From Bacteriovoracaceae bacterium UBA2428 (GTDB lineage Bacteria > Bdellovibrionota > UBA2428), in contig DDRA01000015.1 in the NCBI GenBank assembly GCA_002343545.1, positions 79,235 to 100,341 on the forward strand: a DNA stretch of 21,107 nucleotides, given 5' to 3'. The notes below the pieces were generated by a model. The model saw only the letters and a program-made list of their open reading frames with translations. It had not been told where the DNA came from and searched no databases. Position 1 is the first letter of the stretch. Each line of letters begins with the position of its first letter. A program made the translations under genes and the position numbers. Shown here in pieces: positions 14,195-21,107 of this stretch.

Positions 14195-15064
14195 ATGAAT
14201 CAGCTTTGTTTCGTATGGGGCGCCCCCTTGTCGGGCCAACGTGCCTGGATGCTGCGCTCGGCTCGCGAGACCGAGGATGGCGTCGACGTCGAGATCCTGG
14301 CCGAGAACGCGCTTTCCGACGAGCAAAGCTGGCCCCGCGTGCTGGATCGTCTGGAGGCGATGCTGGACGGGCGCCAAGGCGTCGAGAAGCCCTGCCATAT
14401 CTACTGCGAACTTCCCTGGGGCGGCGTCGAGGACGGCCTCGCGCTCGAGGACTGGATCGCCGCCCGTCCCGAGTTCAGCGGCGAAAATCCGTGGAACCTG
14501 AGCTTCGTCGGGCTTTGCCCGAGCGACGCCGATCGTTTGCCCGAGGAATACCGGGTCGGGCTCGAGGAATTCGCGCGCGGCTCGCAGTCGAGCATCATCG
14601 TGCCGGGCGTGGGCGGCCAAACGTCGAACCCGGTCTGGGTCGAAGCGGGGCAGATCGACTTCGGCCGCCACGTCGAAGTCTACGAAGAAGAGCTTTGGTC
14701 GACGGACTCTTTCGAGCGGGTCGTGGAAAGCGGCGAGCCGGATGCGGAACCCGCGGAGCCCCTCGAAAGCCTGACCGCGCTGAGCTTCGTCGTGCAGGGC
14801 GACCGCGTGCGCTTCGTCGAGATGCTCAAGGACCTCCGCGAAGGCGTGTACGGCGAGATCTGGGGCGCCGAGCTCGTGTGGCCCGAAGCCCCCGGTGTCT
14901 TCGAATTCCTGACGCTCACGCAGGGCAAGCTCTTCCTGGCGCAAAGCACGCACCCCGCGCTCGAGCACGTCGCGGGACCCGGCCGCGGGCTGCTCCAAGT
15001 TGCGGGCCAGATCACGAATGCCTCGGGACTCATCGGCGCCCTGCGCTCCCCGACGGATTCGTAG
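14195..15064 (+). CDS. CobW/G3E GTPase-like protein with degenerate nucleotide site (tentative)
   Basis: 289 residues, cytoplasmic. The N-terminus LCFVWGAPLSGQRAWMLRSA is placed where CobW-type metallochaperone GTPases have GFLGAGKTTLL, but the P-loop Lys and Thr are replaced (GAPLSGQR). IYCELPWGG could stand for the family's E-x-SG motif and SSIIVPGVGG for the later strand. The C-terminal part from about residue 192 (LTALSFVVQGDRVRFVEMLK, then DLREGVYGEIWGAELVW) resembles the CobW C-terminal domain. If right, it would bind no nucleotide. The overall identification is a weak pattern match; a lineage-specific protein of unknown function is the alternative. AGGAGA lies 5 bases before the ATG. 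The gene is divergent from tRNA-Ser. Confidence 0.6.
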   Translation: MNQLCFVWGAPLSGQRAWMLRSARETEDGVDVEILAENALSDEQSWPRVLDRLEAMLDGRQGVEKPCHIYCELPWGGVEDGLALEDWIAARPEFSGENPWNLSFVGLCPSDADRLPEEYRVGLEEFARGSQSSIIVPGVGGQTSNPVWVEAGQIDFGRHVEVYEEELWSTDSFERVVESGEPDAEPAEPLESLTALSFVVQGDRVRFVEMLKDLREGVYGEIWGAELVWPEAPGVFEFLTLTQGKLFLAQSTHPALEHVAGPGRGLLQVAGQITNASGLIGALRSPTDS

Positions 15065-15195
15065 AGTGGCGCGGCTGGGACCCTTGTCCCAGAAAGGCTT
15101 TACAATTTTTGGCGAGGGAACTTTGGGGCTATTCCCCGAAAGAACTCTCGCCCGAAAAGAGCCTCCGCAAACATTGCAAAGTCCTTATGGGACAA

Positions 15196-15708
15196 TCAGG
15201 GGAAGAGACGTCGTAAGGCCTCGCGGCGATAAGCGAAGAGACTCGCGATTTGGCGCTTGAGACCGAGACGATGCGCCATCTCGCCGATCGGCCCGAAGGG
15301 GACGGCGTATTGGACCCGATCGCGGATCCAGGCGCCTTTCTCGTTGGGCTTGAGCGCGGGAGAGCCGCTACGGCCACCTTCGAAGCTTGCTTCGCCTTCC
15401 TCGAAGATGTGCTCGTGTTCCCAGTGCGCGAAAGGACCCTCGACTTGGATGTCGCGGAAGGATCGACGGGCGCCCTCGGGTTGAAAGTCCTTTAGCTGAG
15501 AGATCCACTTGAAGCGCACGGGCAAGGATTTGCCGAAGGGAGAGACGCGGATCAGCAAGCGATGATTCGCGTCGAGGATCTCGACTTCGGCGTGGTAGCT
15601 CTCGGGCGTCAACGCCACCAGGTTCTTGGGATCGGAGAAGAGCGCCCAGACCTTGTCGATCGGGGCCGGAACCCACAGATCCGACTCGAGATCGTGAAAG
15701 GAGCTCAA
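15196..15708 (-). CDS. SRPBCC family protein
   Basis: 170 residues. It begins [20 protein letters not shown] and has [12 protein letters not shown] and [20 protein letters not shown], then [20 protein letters not shown], which fit the cyclase-like SRPBCC proteins often found next to, or fused to, epimerases related to YfcH. It should bind a hydrophobic ligand; none is known. The start is TTG, overlapping the TGA stop of nuoB (TTGA), so translation is coupled. No ATG or GTG is available before the conserved domain. The 131-bp space to the convergent CobW-like gene holds two small hairpins (15075-15092 the better) without U-tracts. Confidence 0.85.
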   Translation of the reverse strand: MSSFHDLESDLWVPAPIDKVWALFSDPKNLVALTPESYHAEVEILDANHRLLIRVSPFGKSLPVRFKWISQLKDFQPEGARRSFRDIQVEGPFAHWEHEHIFEEGEASFEGGRSGSPALKPNEKGAWIRDRVQYAVPFGPIGEMAHRLGLKRQIASLFAYRREALRRLFP

Positions 15709-16343
15709 GCCTTTTTGGAAAGGGCCGGGTTGATCTCGCCGAACTTCTCGTTGGCTTCACCCACCTGACGGCCGCGTTTGCCGGGACCGCCTTGGTGATC
15801 GCCCATGGTCGGACGCGCGAGGGCGACCTTCTGTTGCAGCTTGATGAGGCCGTCGATGAGGGCCTCGGGGCGCGGCGGGCAGCCGGGCACGTAAACGTCC
15901 ACGGGAACGACGCGGTCGACGCCCTTCAGGACGGAGTAGCCGTCTTTCCAGTACGGGCCGCCCTTCGTGGCGCAAGAGCCCATCGCGATGACCCACTTGG
16001 GATCGGGCATTTGGTCGTAGAGGACCTTCACGCGCGAAGCCATCTTGAGGTTCACCGTGCCGGCTACGATCATGAAGTCCGCTTGGCGAGGGGTCGCGCG
16101 GAAGACGCCGCAACCGAAGCGCTCGAGGTCGTACTTCGAGGCACCCGTCGCCATCATCTCGATCGCGCAGCAAGCGAGACCGAAGGTCATCGGCCACAGG
16201 GAGTTCTTGCGCCCCCAGTTGACGACGTTATCGAGCGTGGAGAGGGCGACGTTGTCGCCGGTCGGGTTCGAAGCAGACAGCATGGACATCGTGTTCCCAT
16301 AGTTACCACGAGGGGACGCGAGGTCCAAGCCGGCTTCCGGCAT
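15705..16343 (-). CDS. nuoB: NADH-quinone oxidoreductase subunit B
   Basis: 212 residues. NuoB holds cluster N2, the last iron-sulfur cluster of complex I, which reduces quinone at the membrane surface. The four ligand positions are present: the Cys pair in [11 protein letters not shown] (58, 59), MGSCA (124) and VPGCPPRPE (155). [17 protein letters not shown] and DQMPDPKW are also typical. I give the start at ATG 16343, 11 bp after the upstream stop; ATG 16289 (MSMLSAS) is an alternative closer to the usual length, and neither has a strong ribosome site. A C-terminal tail of about 35 mostly polar residues is longer than usual. No other nuo gene lies nearby; its neighbours are a secreted protein and an SRPBCC protein. 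Confidence 0.95.
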   Translation of the reverse strand: MPEAGLDLASPRGNYGNTMSMLSASNPTGDNVALSTLDNVVNWGRKNSLWPMTFGLACCAIEMMATGASKYDLERFGCGVFRATPRQADFMIVAGTVNLKMASRVKVLYDQMPDPKWVIAMGSCATKGGPYWKDGYSVLKGVDRVVPVDVYVPGCPPRPEALIDGLIKLQQKVALARPTMGDHQGGPGKRGRQVGEANEKFGEINPALSKKA

Positions 16344-16354
16344 TACGCGAAGCG

Positions 16355-17140
16355 TTAATTGGGCTTGCTCGAGTCGATCGTGACGTCACCGTCTTTTTCG
16401 AAGAGCCCGAAGATGTGCGTCGCGAGCGGGGTCGCGCGGTAGCGCTCGTTCGCGGCCCGAAAGGACACTTGCGGGTTACTGAGCCCGTTCTTGTTGTTGT
16501 GGAGCGCGTGGGCGGTTCCCAAGAAGATGCGCAGCCCGTTCTGGAGTGCCATGAGGGCGATCTTGCGCGCATCGCCCAGCACGGGATTGCCCCGGCTCAC
16601 GCCTTCGCTTTGCTGACGGCATTCGACCCCGCCGTCGATCTTGCGGCAGCTCAGCCGGGTCTTGCAGTCTCGGCAGGCCGTCTTCGACGCGAAGTCGTTC
16701 GGGGAGCATTCCTGGGTCCACGACTCGAGGCTTTTCTTGTCCGAGCCGTAGATGAGGGATTCCGTGCAGGAAGCCTTGGCGTTGAGCGCCCGGCCCGCGA
16801 TGTCCTTGTTGATGGTCGTGTGGACGTCGCGCCGGCGGGTCATGAATCGCGCGCCTTGCTTGTCGAGCCCTTCGCGGGGAGCTCCGGAGATTTGGGTGCG
16901 CACCTCGCGGATGGCTTCGTGCGCGAGGATCGAGCTCATCGAGAGATTCTCGACGTAGTAGGTCAGGCTTTGTTCGATCGGGGCGTGGAACTTCACGCGG
17001 GCGTCGCTCTTGAAGCGTCCGCTCGTTTCGGTGAAGTCGAAGCTGAGCTTCGTCTCGGGCGCCGAGCCGGCGCGCGCGTAAAAGGCGAAAAGCGCCAGGC
17101 AAAGGCCCAAGACGTGACGCGAGCGACGAATCGATTCCAT
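16355..17140 (-). CDS. Secreted Cys-rich protein of unknown function
   Basis: 261 residues. The signal peptide is about [24 protein letters not shown]. The mature protein has a beta-rich N-terminal part ([14 protein letters not shown]), then a region with seven Cys at about 124-174 ([27 protein letters not shown]), and a helical C-terminal part ([20 protein letters not shown]). The Cys set suggests disulfides in the periplasm or a redox or metal site. No family is recognised. GGGGGAG lies 6 bases before the ATG. It is first in an operon with nuoB and an SRPBCC gene, behind a candidate sigma-54 promoter with an inverted repeat upstream. Confidence 0.75.
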   Translation of the reverse strand: MESIRRSRHVLGLCLALFAFYARAGSAPETKLSFDFTETSGRFKSDARVKFHAPIEQSLTYYVENLSMSSILAHEAIREVRTQISGAPREGLDKQGARFMTRRRDVHTTINKDIAGRALNAKASCTESLIYGSDKKSLESWTQECSPNDFASKTACRDCKTRLSCRKIDGGVECRQQSEGVSRGNPVLGDARKIALMALQNGLRIFLGTAHALHNNKNGLSNPQVSFRAANERYRATPLATHIFGLFEKDGDVTIDSSKPN

Positions 17141-17179
17141 AGACTTCTCCCCCGAGAAAGCGGACCTTAGGTCTTATTT

Positions 17180-17196
17180 TGCAAGGGGGATGCCCG
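17180..17196 (-). promoter_or_regulatory. Candidate sigma-54 promoter of the nuoB operon
   Basis: On the minus strand, GGGCATCCCCCTTGCA keeps GGCA of the -24 box, the complete TTGCA -12 box and the GG-N10-GC spacing. Transcription would begin near 17169, giving a leader of about 29 bases that contains the ribosome site of the gene at 17140. Confidence 0.5.
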
Positions 17197-17255
17197 GCCT
17201 AAGTCCTCGAAAGCGGGGGCGCCCGCCGGAACGGAACGTCGAGACGCCCAGCGGG

Positions 17256-17274
17256 GTGTCTAAACTTTAGACAC
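17256..17274. promoter_or_regulatory. Perfect 9-bp inverted repeat, probable protein-binding site
   Basis: GTGTCTAAA-C-TTTAGACAC, an A/T-rich island in G/C-rich DNA. It lies about 90-105 bp upstream of the predicted sigma-54 start at 17169, the usual distance for an enhancer-binding protein site. It also directly follows the stop codon (17275-17277) of the upstream minus-strand gene, but no U-tract follows, so a terminator role is less likely. Confidence 0.6.
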
Positions 17275-17835
17275 TCAGAATTCGAAGCTGAAGCTGGCGC
17301 AGGCGAGCAGGTTCACGCCGCCGATGAGGAGGAGCCCGTTCTTCACCCGCGTGTTTTTTTCGCGGAGGCCGCCGTAGAGGTTGATCGCCGCGAGCAGCCC
17401 CGTCGTGAGGGCCTGCATCGTGCGGGTGCGCCGCGCGATCTCGGCGCTCCGGGCGGAGTAGGCGCGCACGAGCGCGTCGCGGTCGCGTTCGCTGAGGTTC
17501 GGGACGTTGCGGAGCGTGTAGTAGAAGCTGCGGCGTTCGTCGCCGGCTTCGAGTCGCAGGTAGCCAAAGCCGATCGAGGCGACGCCGATGTTCTGGAAGA
17601 GCGTGAAGACGACGCTTTCGGCCGGGTCCTTGGCGAGGGTCGACCCCACGAGCCCGCCCGCGAGCGAGAGCCCGCCGCTCACGATGTAGCTCCAACCCAG
17701 GACTCGGTCCCTTTCGATCTGCGCCTCGGTCTCGCGTTGGAACGCGGCCCAGTTCGCGCTTTGCGCGAAGGCGCCCGTGGCGAGGCTAAGGGTGAGCACG
17801 AATCCCAAGCGGGGGGCGAGCTTCAGAAGGTCCAT
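17275..17835 (-). CDS. Small membrane protein, last gene of envelope operon
   Basis: 186 residues. The signal peptide ends GAFA before QSANW. Hydrophobic, Gly-rich segments follow at about 48-68, 75-95, 139-157 and 166-185, separated by basic segments (RNVPNLSERDRDALVRAYSA). The protein ends FSFEF, so the final segment could be a beta strand rather than a helix. No family is recognised. GGAGG lies 5 bases before the ATG. The start overlaps the 3' end of the barrel gene by 13 bp, which indicates translational coupling. Confidence 0.72.
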   Translation of the reverse strand: MDLLKLAPRLGFVLTLSLATGAFAQSANWAAFQRETEAQIERDRVLGWSYIVSGGLSLAGGLVGSTLAKDPAESVVFTLFQNIGVASIGFGYLRLEAGDERRSFYYTLRNVPNLSERDRDALVRAYSARSAEIARRTRTMQALTTGLLAAINLYGGLREKNTRVKNGLLLIGGVNLLACASFSFEF

Positions 17836-18938
17836 CCGGCCTCCAGGTAAAGCGTTTGCGTGAAGAAATCCGTGCTCTCGAAGACGGAGCGGGTCGACGC
17901 GAAGAGGATGCCCGTGTTGAGATTCCCGAAGCGCGAGAGGAACCCGAGCGAGAGGCCGTCGCGATCGACGCCGGCGCTCACGCTCAGTGCGCCGAAGCGG
18001 TAGAGCGCGCCGAGGCGCGGTCGCCGCCAGAAGTCAGCTTCTTCGCTGAGGCGGCGGAGCGCGACCTCGATCGAAAGCTCGCCCCAGGGCAGCGGCGGCG
18101 ACACGGAGACCCCGATCTGCGGGTCGATCGGCGCGCCGATGCGGGGCTGCTTGATGTTCTCGTACTTGAGGTTCGCCAGCATGAAGCCGACGCGCGGACT
18201 CCAGGCCACGCGCGCAAACTCGTAGGCGAGTCCCGGCTCGACGTTGACGAACCAGGACGTCGTCGTCGTCGGGATCACGGGGGTGAGGAGCTGAAAGCGC
18301 GTGAAGAGAGCTTGGCGTTGGCCGCCCTGGAGACGCAGCCCCGCGCGCAGGTCGCGGGTGATGCGCAGGCCGCCCTGGATCTCGCCGACGTGGCTTTGCA
18401 CGTAACCGATCTCGACCTGGGGGTTCGCTTCGTTCCGCGCGACGAGGTACGCGTTCAGGTCGACGGGGATGTAGCGGATCGCGAGGGCCTTCGAGAAGAA
18501 GACGAGCGCGCCGTTCGCTTCGACCTGAAGCAGAGGATTATTCTCGTCGAAGATCCGCTTGGAGAGGTCGGCCTCTAGCTGTCCGTTCGAGAGCGCGTAG
18601 AAGGATGACAGGTTCACGTAGCCGTTCGAGAGGTTTCCGAGAATAGAGAGGCGCGGCTCGGACTCGAGATCGTTGAGCGCGGGATTGCAGGCCGGCGAAT
18701 CCGCGAGCGGCGGCAGCGCGAGGCAAGCGTGCGCGAGGCCTTTGACGAGCAAGGGCGAGTAGACGCCGTGCAGGCTGCGCGCGTTGCGGGTGAAGAGCAG
18801 GGACTCCTGCGCGACGGCCGCGGAGCTCGCGAGCGCCAATGCGATCGCGGCGAGAAGGCGTTTAGGGCTTGGCGTCTTCGCAGCGGATGAGATGACCCAA
18901 TCCGTTCTCGATGATGTCTCTCTCGCCGCTCGCGACAC
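17823..18938 (-). CDS. Probable outer-membrane beta-barrel protein
   Basis: About 371 residues. A signal peptide lies at about 27-43 (LLAAIALALASSAAVA), then alternating polar/hydrophobic strands with many aromatic residues (LSNGYVNLSSFYALSNGQL, SRFGNLNTGILFASTRSVF) and a final strand TLYLEAGWTF with the C-terminal Phe that outer-membrane barrels use for insertion. The start is uncertain. GTG 18938 has GAGG 9 bases upstream but overlaps the preceding gene by 77 bp and gives a long polar leader before the signal. No ATG, GTG or TTG lies between it and the signal core. It may insert lipoprotein partners' complex into the outer membrane, judging from its operon neighbours. Confidence 0.75.
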   Translation of the reverse strand: MSRAARETSSRTDWVISSAAKTPSPKRLLAAIALALASSAAVAQESLLFTRNARSLHGVYSPLLVKGLAHACLALPPLADSPACNPALNDLESEPRLSILGNLSNGYVNLSSFYALSNGQLEADLSKRIFDENNPLLQVEANGALVFFSKALAIRYIPVDLNAYLVARNEANPQVEIGYVQSHVGEIQGGLRITRDLRAGLRLQGGQRQALFTRFQLLTPVIPTTTTSWFVNVEPGLAYEFARVAWSPRVGFMLANLKYENIKQPRIGAPIDPQIGVSVSPPLPWGELSIEVALRRLSEEADFWRRPRLGALYRFGALSVSAGVDRDGLSLGFLSRFGNLNTGILFASTRSVFESTDFFTQTLYLEAGWTF

Positions 18939-19737
18939 TTGCCACCTCGTCGGTCATCATGAGGGTGGCGCTACCGGTCGTCAAGGCACCGAGGGCGGCG
19001 GCCAGGCCGTCGCCCGCCCGCAGGGCGTCCGTCGCGTGCTTGGGCGAAGCGGTAGCGAGCTCTTGGCTTCCCTTCACGACGTGCTCCGTGGCTTCCTTCA
19101 GCGTCTGCGTGAGGCTCGTGAAGTCGATCGTGCATTTCGCGCCGCGTTTGATGGCGTTCGCGCGGAGGGGAGTGAACTCGCGGTAGACCTTCACGACGAG
19201 GAGATCGCGCAGCAGGATCGTGCGTAGCAGCACGGTGTAGAGCAAGTCGCTCGGCGAACGTGCGTCGCCGCCTTCCTCGAGAATCGCGATCGCGTGGCGA
19301 ACGAGCGCGGCGTCGGCTTCCTTCAGCCGCGGCAAGAGGACCGTGAGCTCCGCGAATTGCGAGACCTGCGTGCTCAAGCGGGCGACCTGATCGAGCTTCC
19401 GCTCGACGGTCGTGGATCCGGCGCCGTTCACGTCGCGAAAGTCGTCGGCGATCTTCTTGGCGTGGGCCTGGTACTCCACGGCGCGCTCGACGACCGGTCG
19501 CAGGCGCTGGAAGTTCACGTTCGCCGTTTGCGCGAACGCCGAGGCCAGCGTGAGTCGCGCTTCGCGTTCTTCGGGGTGCGCGGCGAGCTCGTTTTCCAGG
19601 AGATCGATGGCTTCCTCGGCGCGCCCCAGGTCGATGAGGCGCGTGGCGCGCAGCGAGGGGCTTTCGTGCGTGCGCTCGCCATTGCCGCAAGCTCCGAGGC
19701 TCAGGGCGATCGCGATCGCCAGCACGTGCCGGTTCAT
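18862..19737 (-). CDS. Lipoprotein with TPR-like repeat
   Basis: 291 residues. MNRHVLAIAIALSLGAC is a lipoprotein signal with Cys17 as the anchor. Residues about 28-70 (LRATRLIDLGRAEEAIDLLE and NELAAHPEEREARLTLASAF) look like one or two TPR units, and the rest is almost wholly helical. The pattern is similar to the small helical lipoproteins that act as adaptors in outer-membrane assemblies, but no family is certain. The ATG is 4 bases after the stop of the upstream lipoprotein gene; GAAGG lies about 11 bases before it and overlaps that stop region. The last 77 bp may overlap the start of the barrel gene. Confidence 0.78.
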   Translation of the reverse strand: MNRHVLAIAIALSLGACGNGERTHESPSLRATRLIDLGRAEEAIDLLENELAAHPEEREARLTLASAFAQTANVNFQRLRPVVERAVEYQAHAKKIADDFRDVNGAGSTTVERKLDQVARLSTQVSQFAELTVLLPRLKEADAALVRHAIAILEEGGDARSPSDLLYTVLLRTILLRDLLVVKVYREFTPLRANAIKRGAKCTIDFTSLTQTLKEATEHVVKGSQELATASPKHATDALRAGDGLAAALGALTTGSATLMMTDEVASVASGERDIIENGLGHLIRCEDAKP

Positions 19738-19741
19738 CGGA

Positions 19742-20779
19742 TTAGGCGCCTTCCGACGGGTTCTCGCTCGGCGAAGGAGACGGGCTGGGGGCCGGCCCGT
19801 CTGCTTCCACGGGCGCTTCGCCTTCGTCGCCTTCGGTCGGCGGCGTGGTCGGAGTTTCGCCCGGCGTGGGGGCTTGGGGGCTCGGGCCTTCGAAGCTCAA
19901 CTCGGGGTCGCGACCCGGTTGGAGCTTGAGCTCGACGCGGGCCTTCAATCGGGATTCCTCCGAAAGGAACTCGTGGACTTCGCCGCCGAGACGAAGCGTG
20001 AGGGCCTTTTCCGTGAGGCCGTCAAGCTGGAGGTAACCGAAGAGGCCCAGGTTCGCGCCAAGGTCGACGAAGTAACGCGAACACTGGAGGGCCGCGATCG
20101 TCGTCGTGTTCAACGAGATCGTGCAGTAGCTGTCGAGTACCACGCCGACCGGGAGGTGATAGTTGACTTCGCCCCCGCGCAGGAAGCGTCGCAGGTTTTC
20201 GTGCGAAAGGTGGAGGGCGGCCTTCTGCCCCTCGATGCGGAAGTTCAAGACTTCGAGCGGGAGTCCCGTCTCGCAGGCTCCCATCGTGACGCTTATTTCG
20301 CCGTCGTCGCCCTGGACGTACCCTTCGAGGGTCGCTTCCGTCGAGGCGCACGCAAAGTACTCCCTCGAAAGCTGGATCTTCGTGCGGCCCGAGAACCTCT
20401 CGAGTTTTCCTTCGCGCACGCCTTCCGGCAGTTTGCCGCGGAAAGCCTCGATGAGCTCGAGGATAACGCCGATCGGGGTCGGAGCTTTGGTCGCGGTGTC
20501 GAGGCGTTGGGTAGCGGCGCCGCCGACATCTTTCGTCGCGGCCGCGTTCACCATGCTGCCAATCTGCTGGGAAGCCTGGTCGAGCGCGCCGAGCGTCGTG
20601 CCGAGGGTCGTCAGCCGGGAATTCAGCTTTTCCTGGAGCTTCACGCGCTCGTTGGACGATAACTTCGAATCCGATCGCGCGACGCGATCGGGCGCCTTCT
20701 CACGGTTTTGGTTCGCGCAAGCCGAAAGGAACGCGAGCGCGATAAAGAGGGAAGCCGAGTTCAGGTGGGTCGCAGTCAT
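19742..20779 (-). CDS. Lipoprotein with acidic Pro-rich tail
   Basis: 345 residues. The lipoprotein signal ends FLSAC (Cys21). A helical, Lys/Arg/Gln-rich part (about 25-110) precedes a beta-rich domain with four Cys (YFACAST, GACETG, DSYCTISLN, LQCSRYF). The tail after about residue 290 is disordered, with PSPQAPTPGETPTTPP and PSPSPSPSEN, a likely spacer through the cell wall or at the surface. No family is recognised. CGGAGGA lies 4 bases before the ATG. It is first in a four-gene operon: this lipoprotein, a TPR lipoprotein, a barrel protein and a small membrane protein. A candidate sigma-54 promoter lies 27 bp upstream. Confidence 0.78.
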   Translation of the reverse strand: MTATHLNSASLFIALAFLSACANQNREKAPDRVARSDSKLSSNERVKLQEKLNSRLTTLGTTLGALDQASQQIGSMVNAAATKDVGGAATQRLDTATKAPTPIGVILELIEAFRGKLPEGVREGKLERFSGRTKIQLSREYFACASTEATLEGYVQGDDGEISVTMGACETGLPLEVLNFRIEGQKAALHLSHENLRRFLRGGEVNYHLPVGVVLDSYCTISLNTTTIAALQCSRYFVDLGANLGLFGYLQLDGLTEKALTLRLGGEVHEFLSEESRLKARVELKLQPGRDPELSFEGPSPQAPTPGETPTTPPTEGDEGEAPVEADGPAPSPSPSPSENPSEGA

Positions 20780-20805
20780 GGAATCCTCCGGGGTTAGCGC
20801 TTCCG

Positions 20806-20823
20806 TTGCGATGGGCGTGCCAA
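20806..20823 (-). promoter_or_regulatory. Candidate sigma-54 promoter of the envelope operon
   Basis: On the minus strand, TTGGCACGCCCATCGCAA contains the complete -24 consensus TTGGCACG, then the -12 box TCGCA with one mismatch, and the GG-N10-GC spacing. Transcription would begin near 20796, leaving a leader of 17 bases with CGGAGGA, a natural fit to the start codon at 20779. Confidence 0.65.
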
Positions 20824-20865
20824 CGGCGAGAGGATTTCGGGCGGGACGTGGGTAGGCCGGAACGG

Positions 20866-20889
20866 GGCGCGCGACGCGTTTCGCGCGCC
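20866..20889. repeat. G/C-rich stem-loop in intergenic region
   Basis: GGCGCGCGA and TCGCGCGCC pair perfectly (9 bp) around six bases. It lies 40 bp after the Hsp70-like gene and upstream of the candidate sigma-54 promoter. No U-tract follows, so it would be at best a rho-aided pause or end-protecting structure. Confidence 0.6.
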
Positions 20890-20930
20890 GCCGTCTAGAA
20901 CGTCGACAGCCTTCGGAGCGGGTCTAAACC

Positions 20931-21107
20931 CTAGGCCTTTTGGCCCTTCATGGCCTGGCCGAGGGCGTTGTTCACCTGAAGCTCGGCGAGTTCGCGCGTG
21001 ACCGCGTCGAGTTCGGAGAGGGCTTTGTGGATGGCCTCGGGCGAGGCGCCCTGCACGGCGTTCCGCAGGTCCACGAGACGCGCGCGGATTTCGGCCAGGT
21101 CGTGGGC
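20931..21107 (-). CDS. Hsp70/DnaK-like protein, C-terminal end (partial)
   Basis: Only the last 58 residues are in the window; the 5' end lies beyond the right edge. They look like the helical lid of an Hsp70: LAEIRARLVDLRNAVQGAS, PEAIHKALSELDAVTRELAE, ending NNALGQAMKGQKA. The usual DnaK pattern (LeeLekatqeLAexmyeqa) fits, but the final tail lacks the acidic EEVD-like or Gly-rich end of many DnaK, and the Gln-rich substrate end is short. It may be DnaK, a divergent paralogue or another helical protein. It lies 151 bp upstream of the envelope operon on the same strand. Confidence 0.6.
   Translation of the reverse strand, partial: AHDLAEIRARLVDLRNAVQGASPEAIHKALSELDAVTRELAELQVNNALGQAMKGQKA

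Noticed and set aside
14206..15216. 336-codon plus-strand frame overlapping the CobW-like gene
   Set aside because: Arg-rich shadow. Its tail after 15065 (LARELWGYSPKEL) looks protein-like but has no start or ribosome site of its own.
1..21107. CRISPR arrays, complete insertion sequences, rRNA genes, toxin-antitoxin pairs
   Set aside because: No regularly spaced repeats, transposase motifs or rRNA sequence were seen.

Overview
The window looks like a high-G+C Gram-negative chromosome. Almost every gene product carries a Sec signal peptide, a lipobox or membrane helices, and there is an OmpA-type peptidoglycan-binding lipoprotein, a NADH dehydrogenase subunit B, and an outer-membrane barrel-like protein. 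Several candidate sigma-54 promoters, plus an integrase remnant and a lipoprotein hydrolase of a type I associate with predatory or free-living delta-like bacteria, make Bdellovibrionota/Myxococcota-like lineages my best guess. This is inference: no rRNA or other decisive taxonomic marker is present.

Layout. 1-2660: the 3' end of an unknown gene, a membrane-anchored SRPBCC protein, and a convergent secreted GH13 alpha-amylase of the animal-like type. 2700-4800: an OmpA-family lipoprotein with a strong terminator, then an AHSA1/SRPBCC protein. 4796-8923: two secreted proteins of unknown function on the minus strand and a divergent secreted metallophosphoesterase. 8927-10930: a tightly packed minus-strand operon (small secreted protein, GNAT acetyltransferase with TTG start, GFA-type zinc protein, Cys-rich secreted protein). 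11007-11997: a small membrane protein behind a frameshifted secreted-protein gene. 12061-13922: an A/T-richer, decayed mini-island beside tRNA-Ser(GCU), holding the C-terminal stub of a tyrosine recombinase and a lipoprotein alpha/beta-hydrolase gene broken by one in-frame TGA. A 10-bp copy of the tRNA 3' end marks the far boundary. 14195-15708: a degenerate CobW-like protein and another SRPBCC protein. 15705-17140: secreted protein, nuoB and SRPBCC as one operon. 17275-20779: a four-gene envelope operon of unknown function. 20931-end: the C-terminus of an Hsp70/DnaK-like protein.

The most unusual thread is regulatory. Four sequences with sigma-54 geometry (GG-N10-GC with good -24 and -12 boxes) sit in the correct orientation just upstream of four start codons: the SRPBCC membrane protein, the OmpA lipoprotein, the secreted protein-nuoB operon and the envelope operon. 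The nuoB-operon promoter has a perfect 9-bp inverted repeat about 90-105 bp upstream of the predicted start site, where an enhancer-binding protein would bind. A related half-site lies upstream of the envelope-operon promoter. Together they suggest a small sigma-54 envelope regulon containing an unrecognised four-protein envelope assembly.
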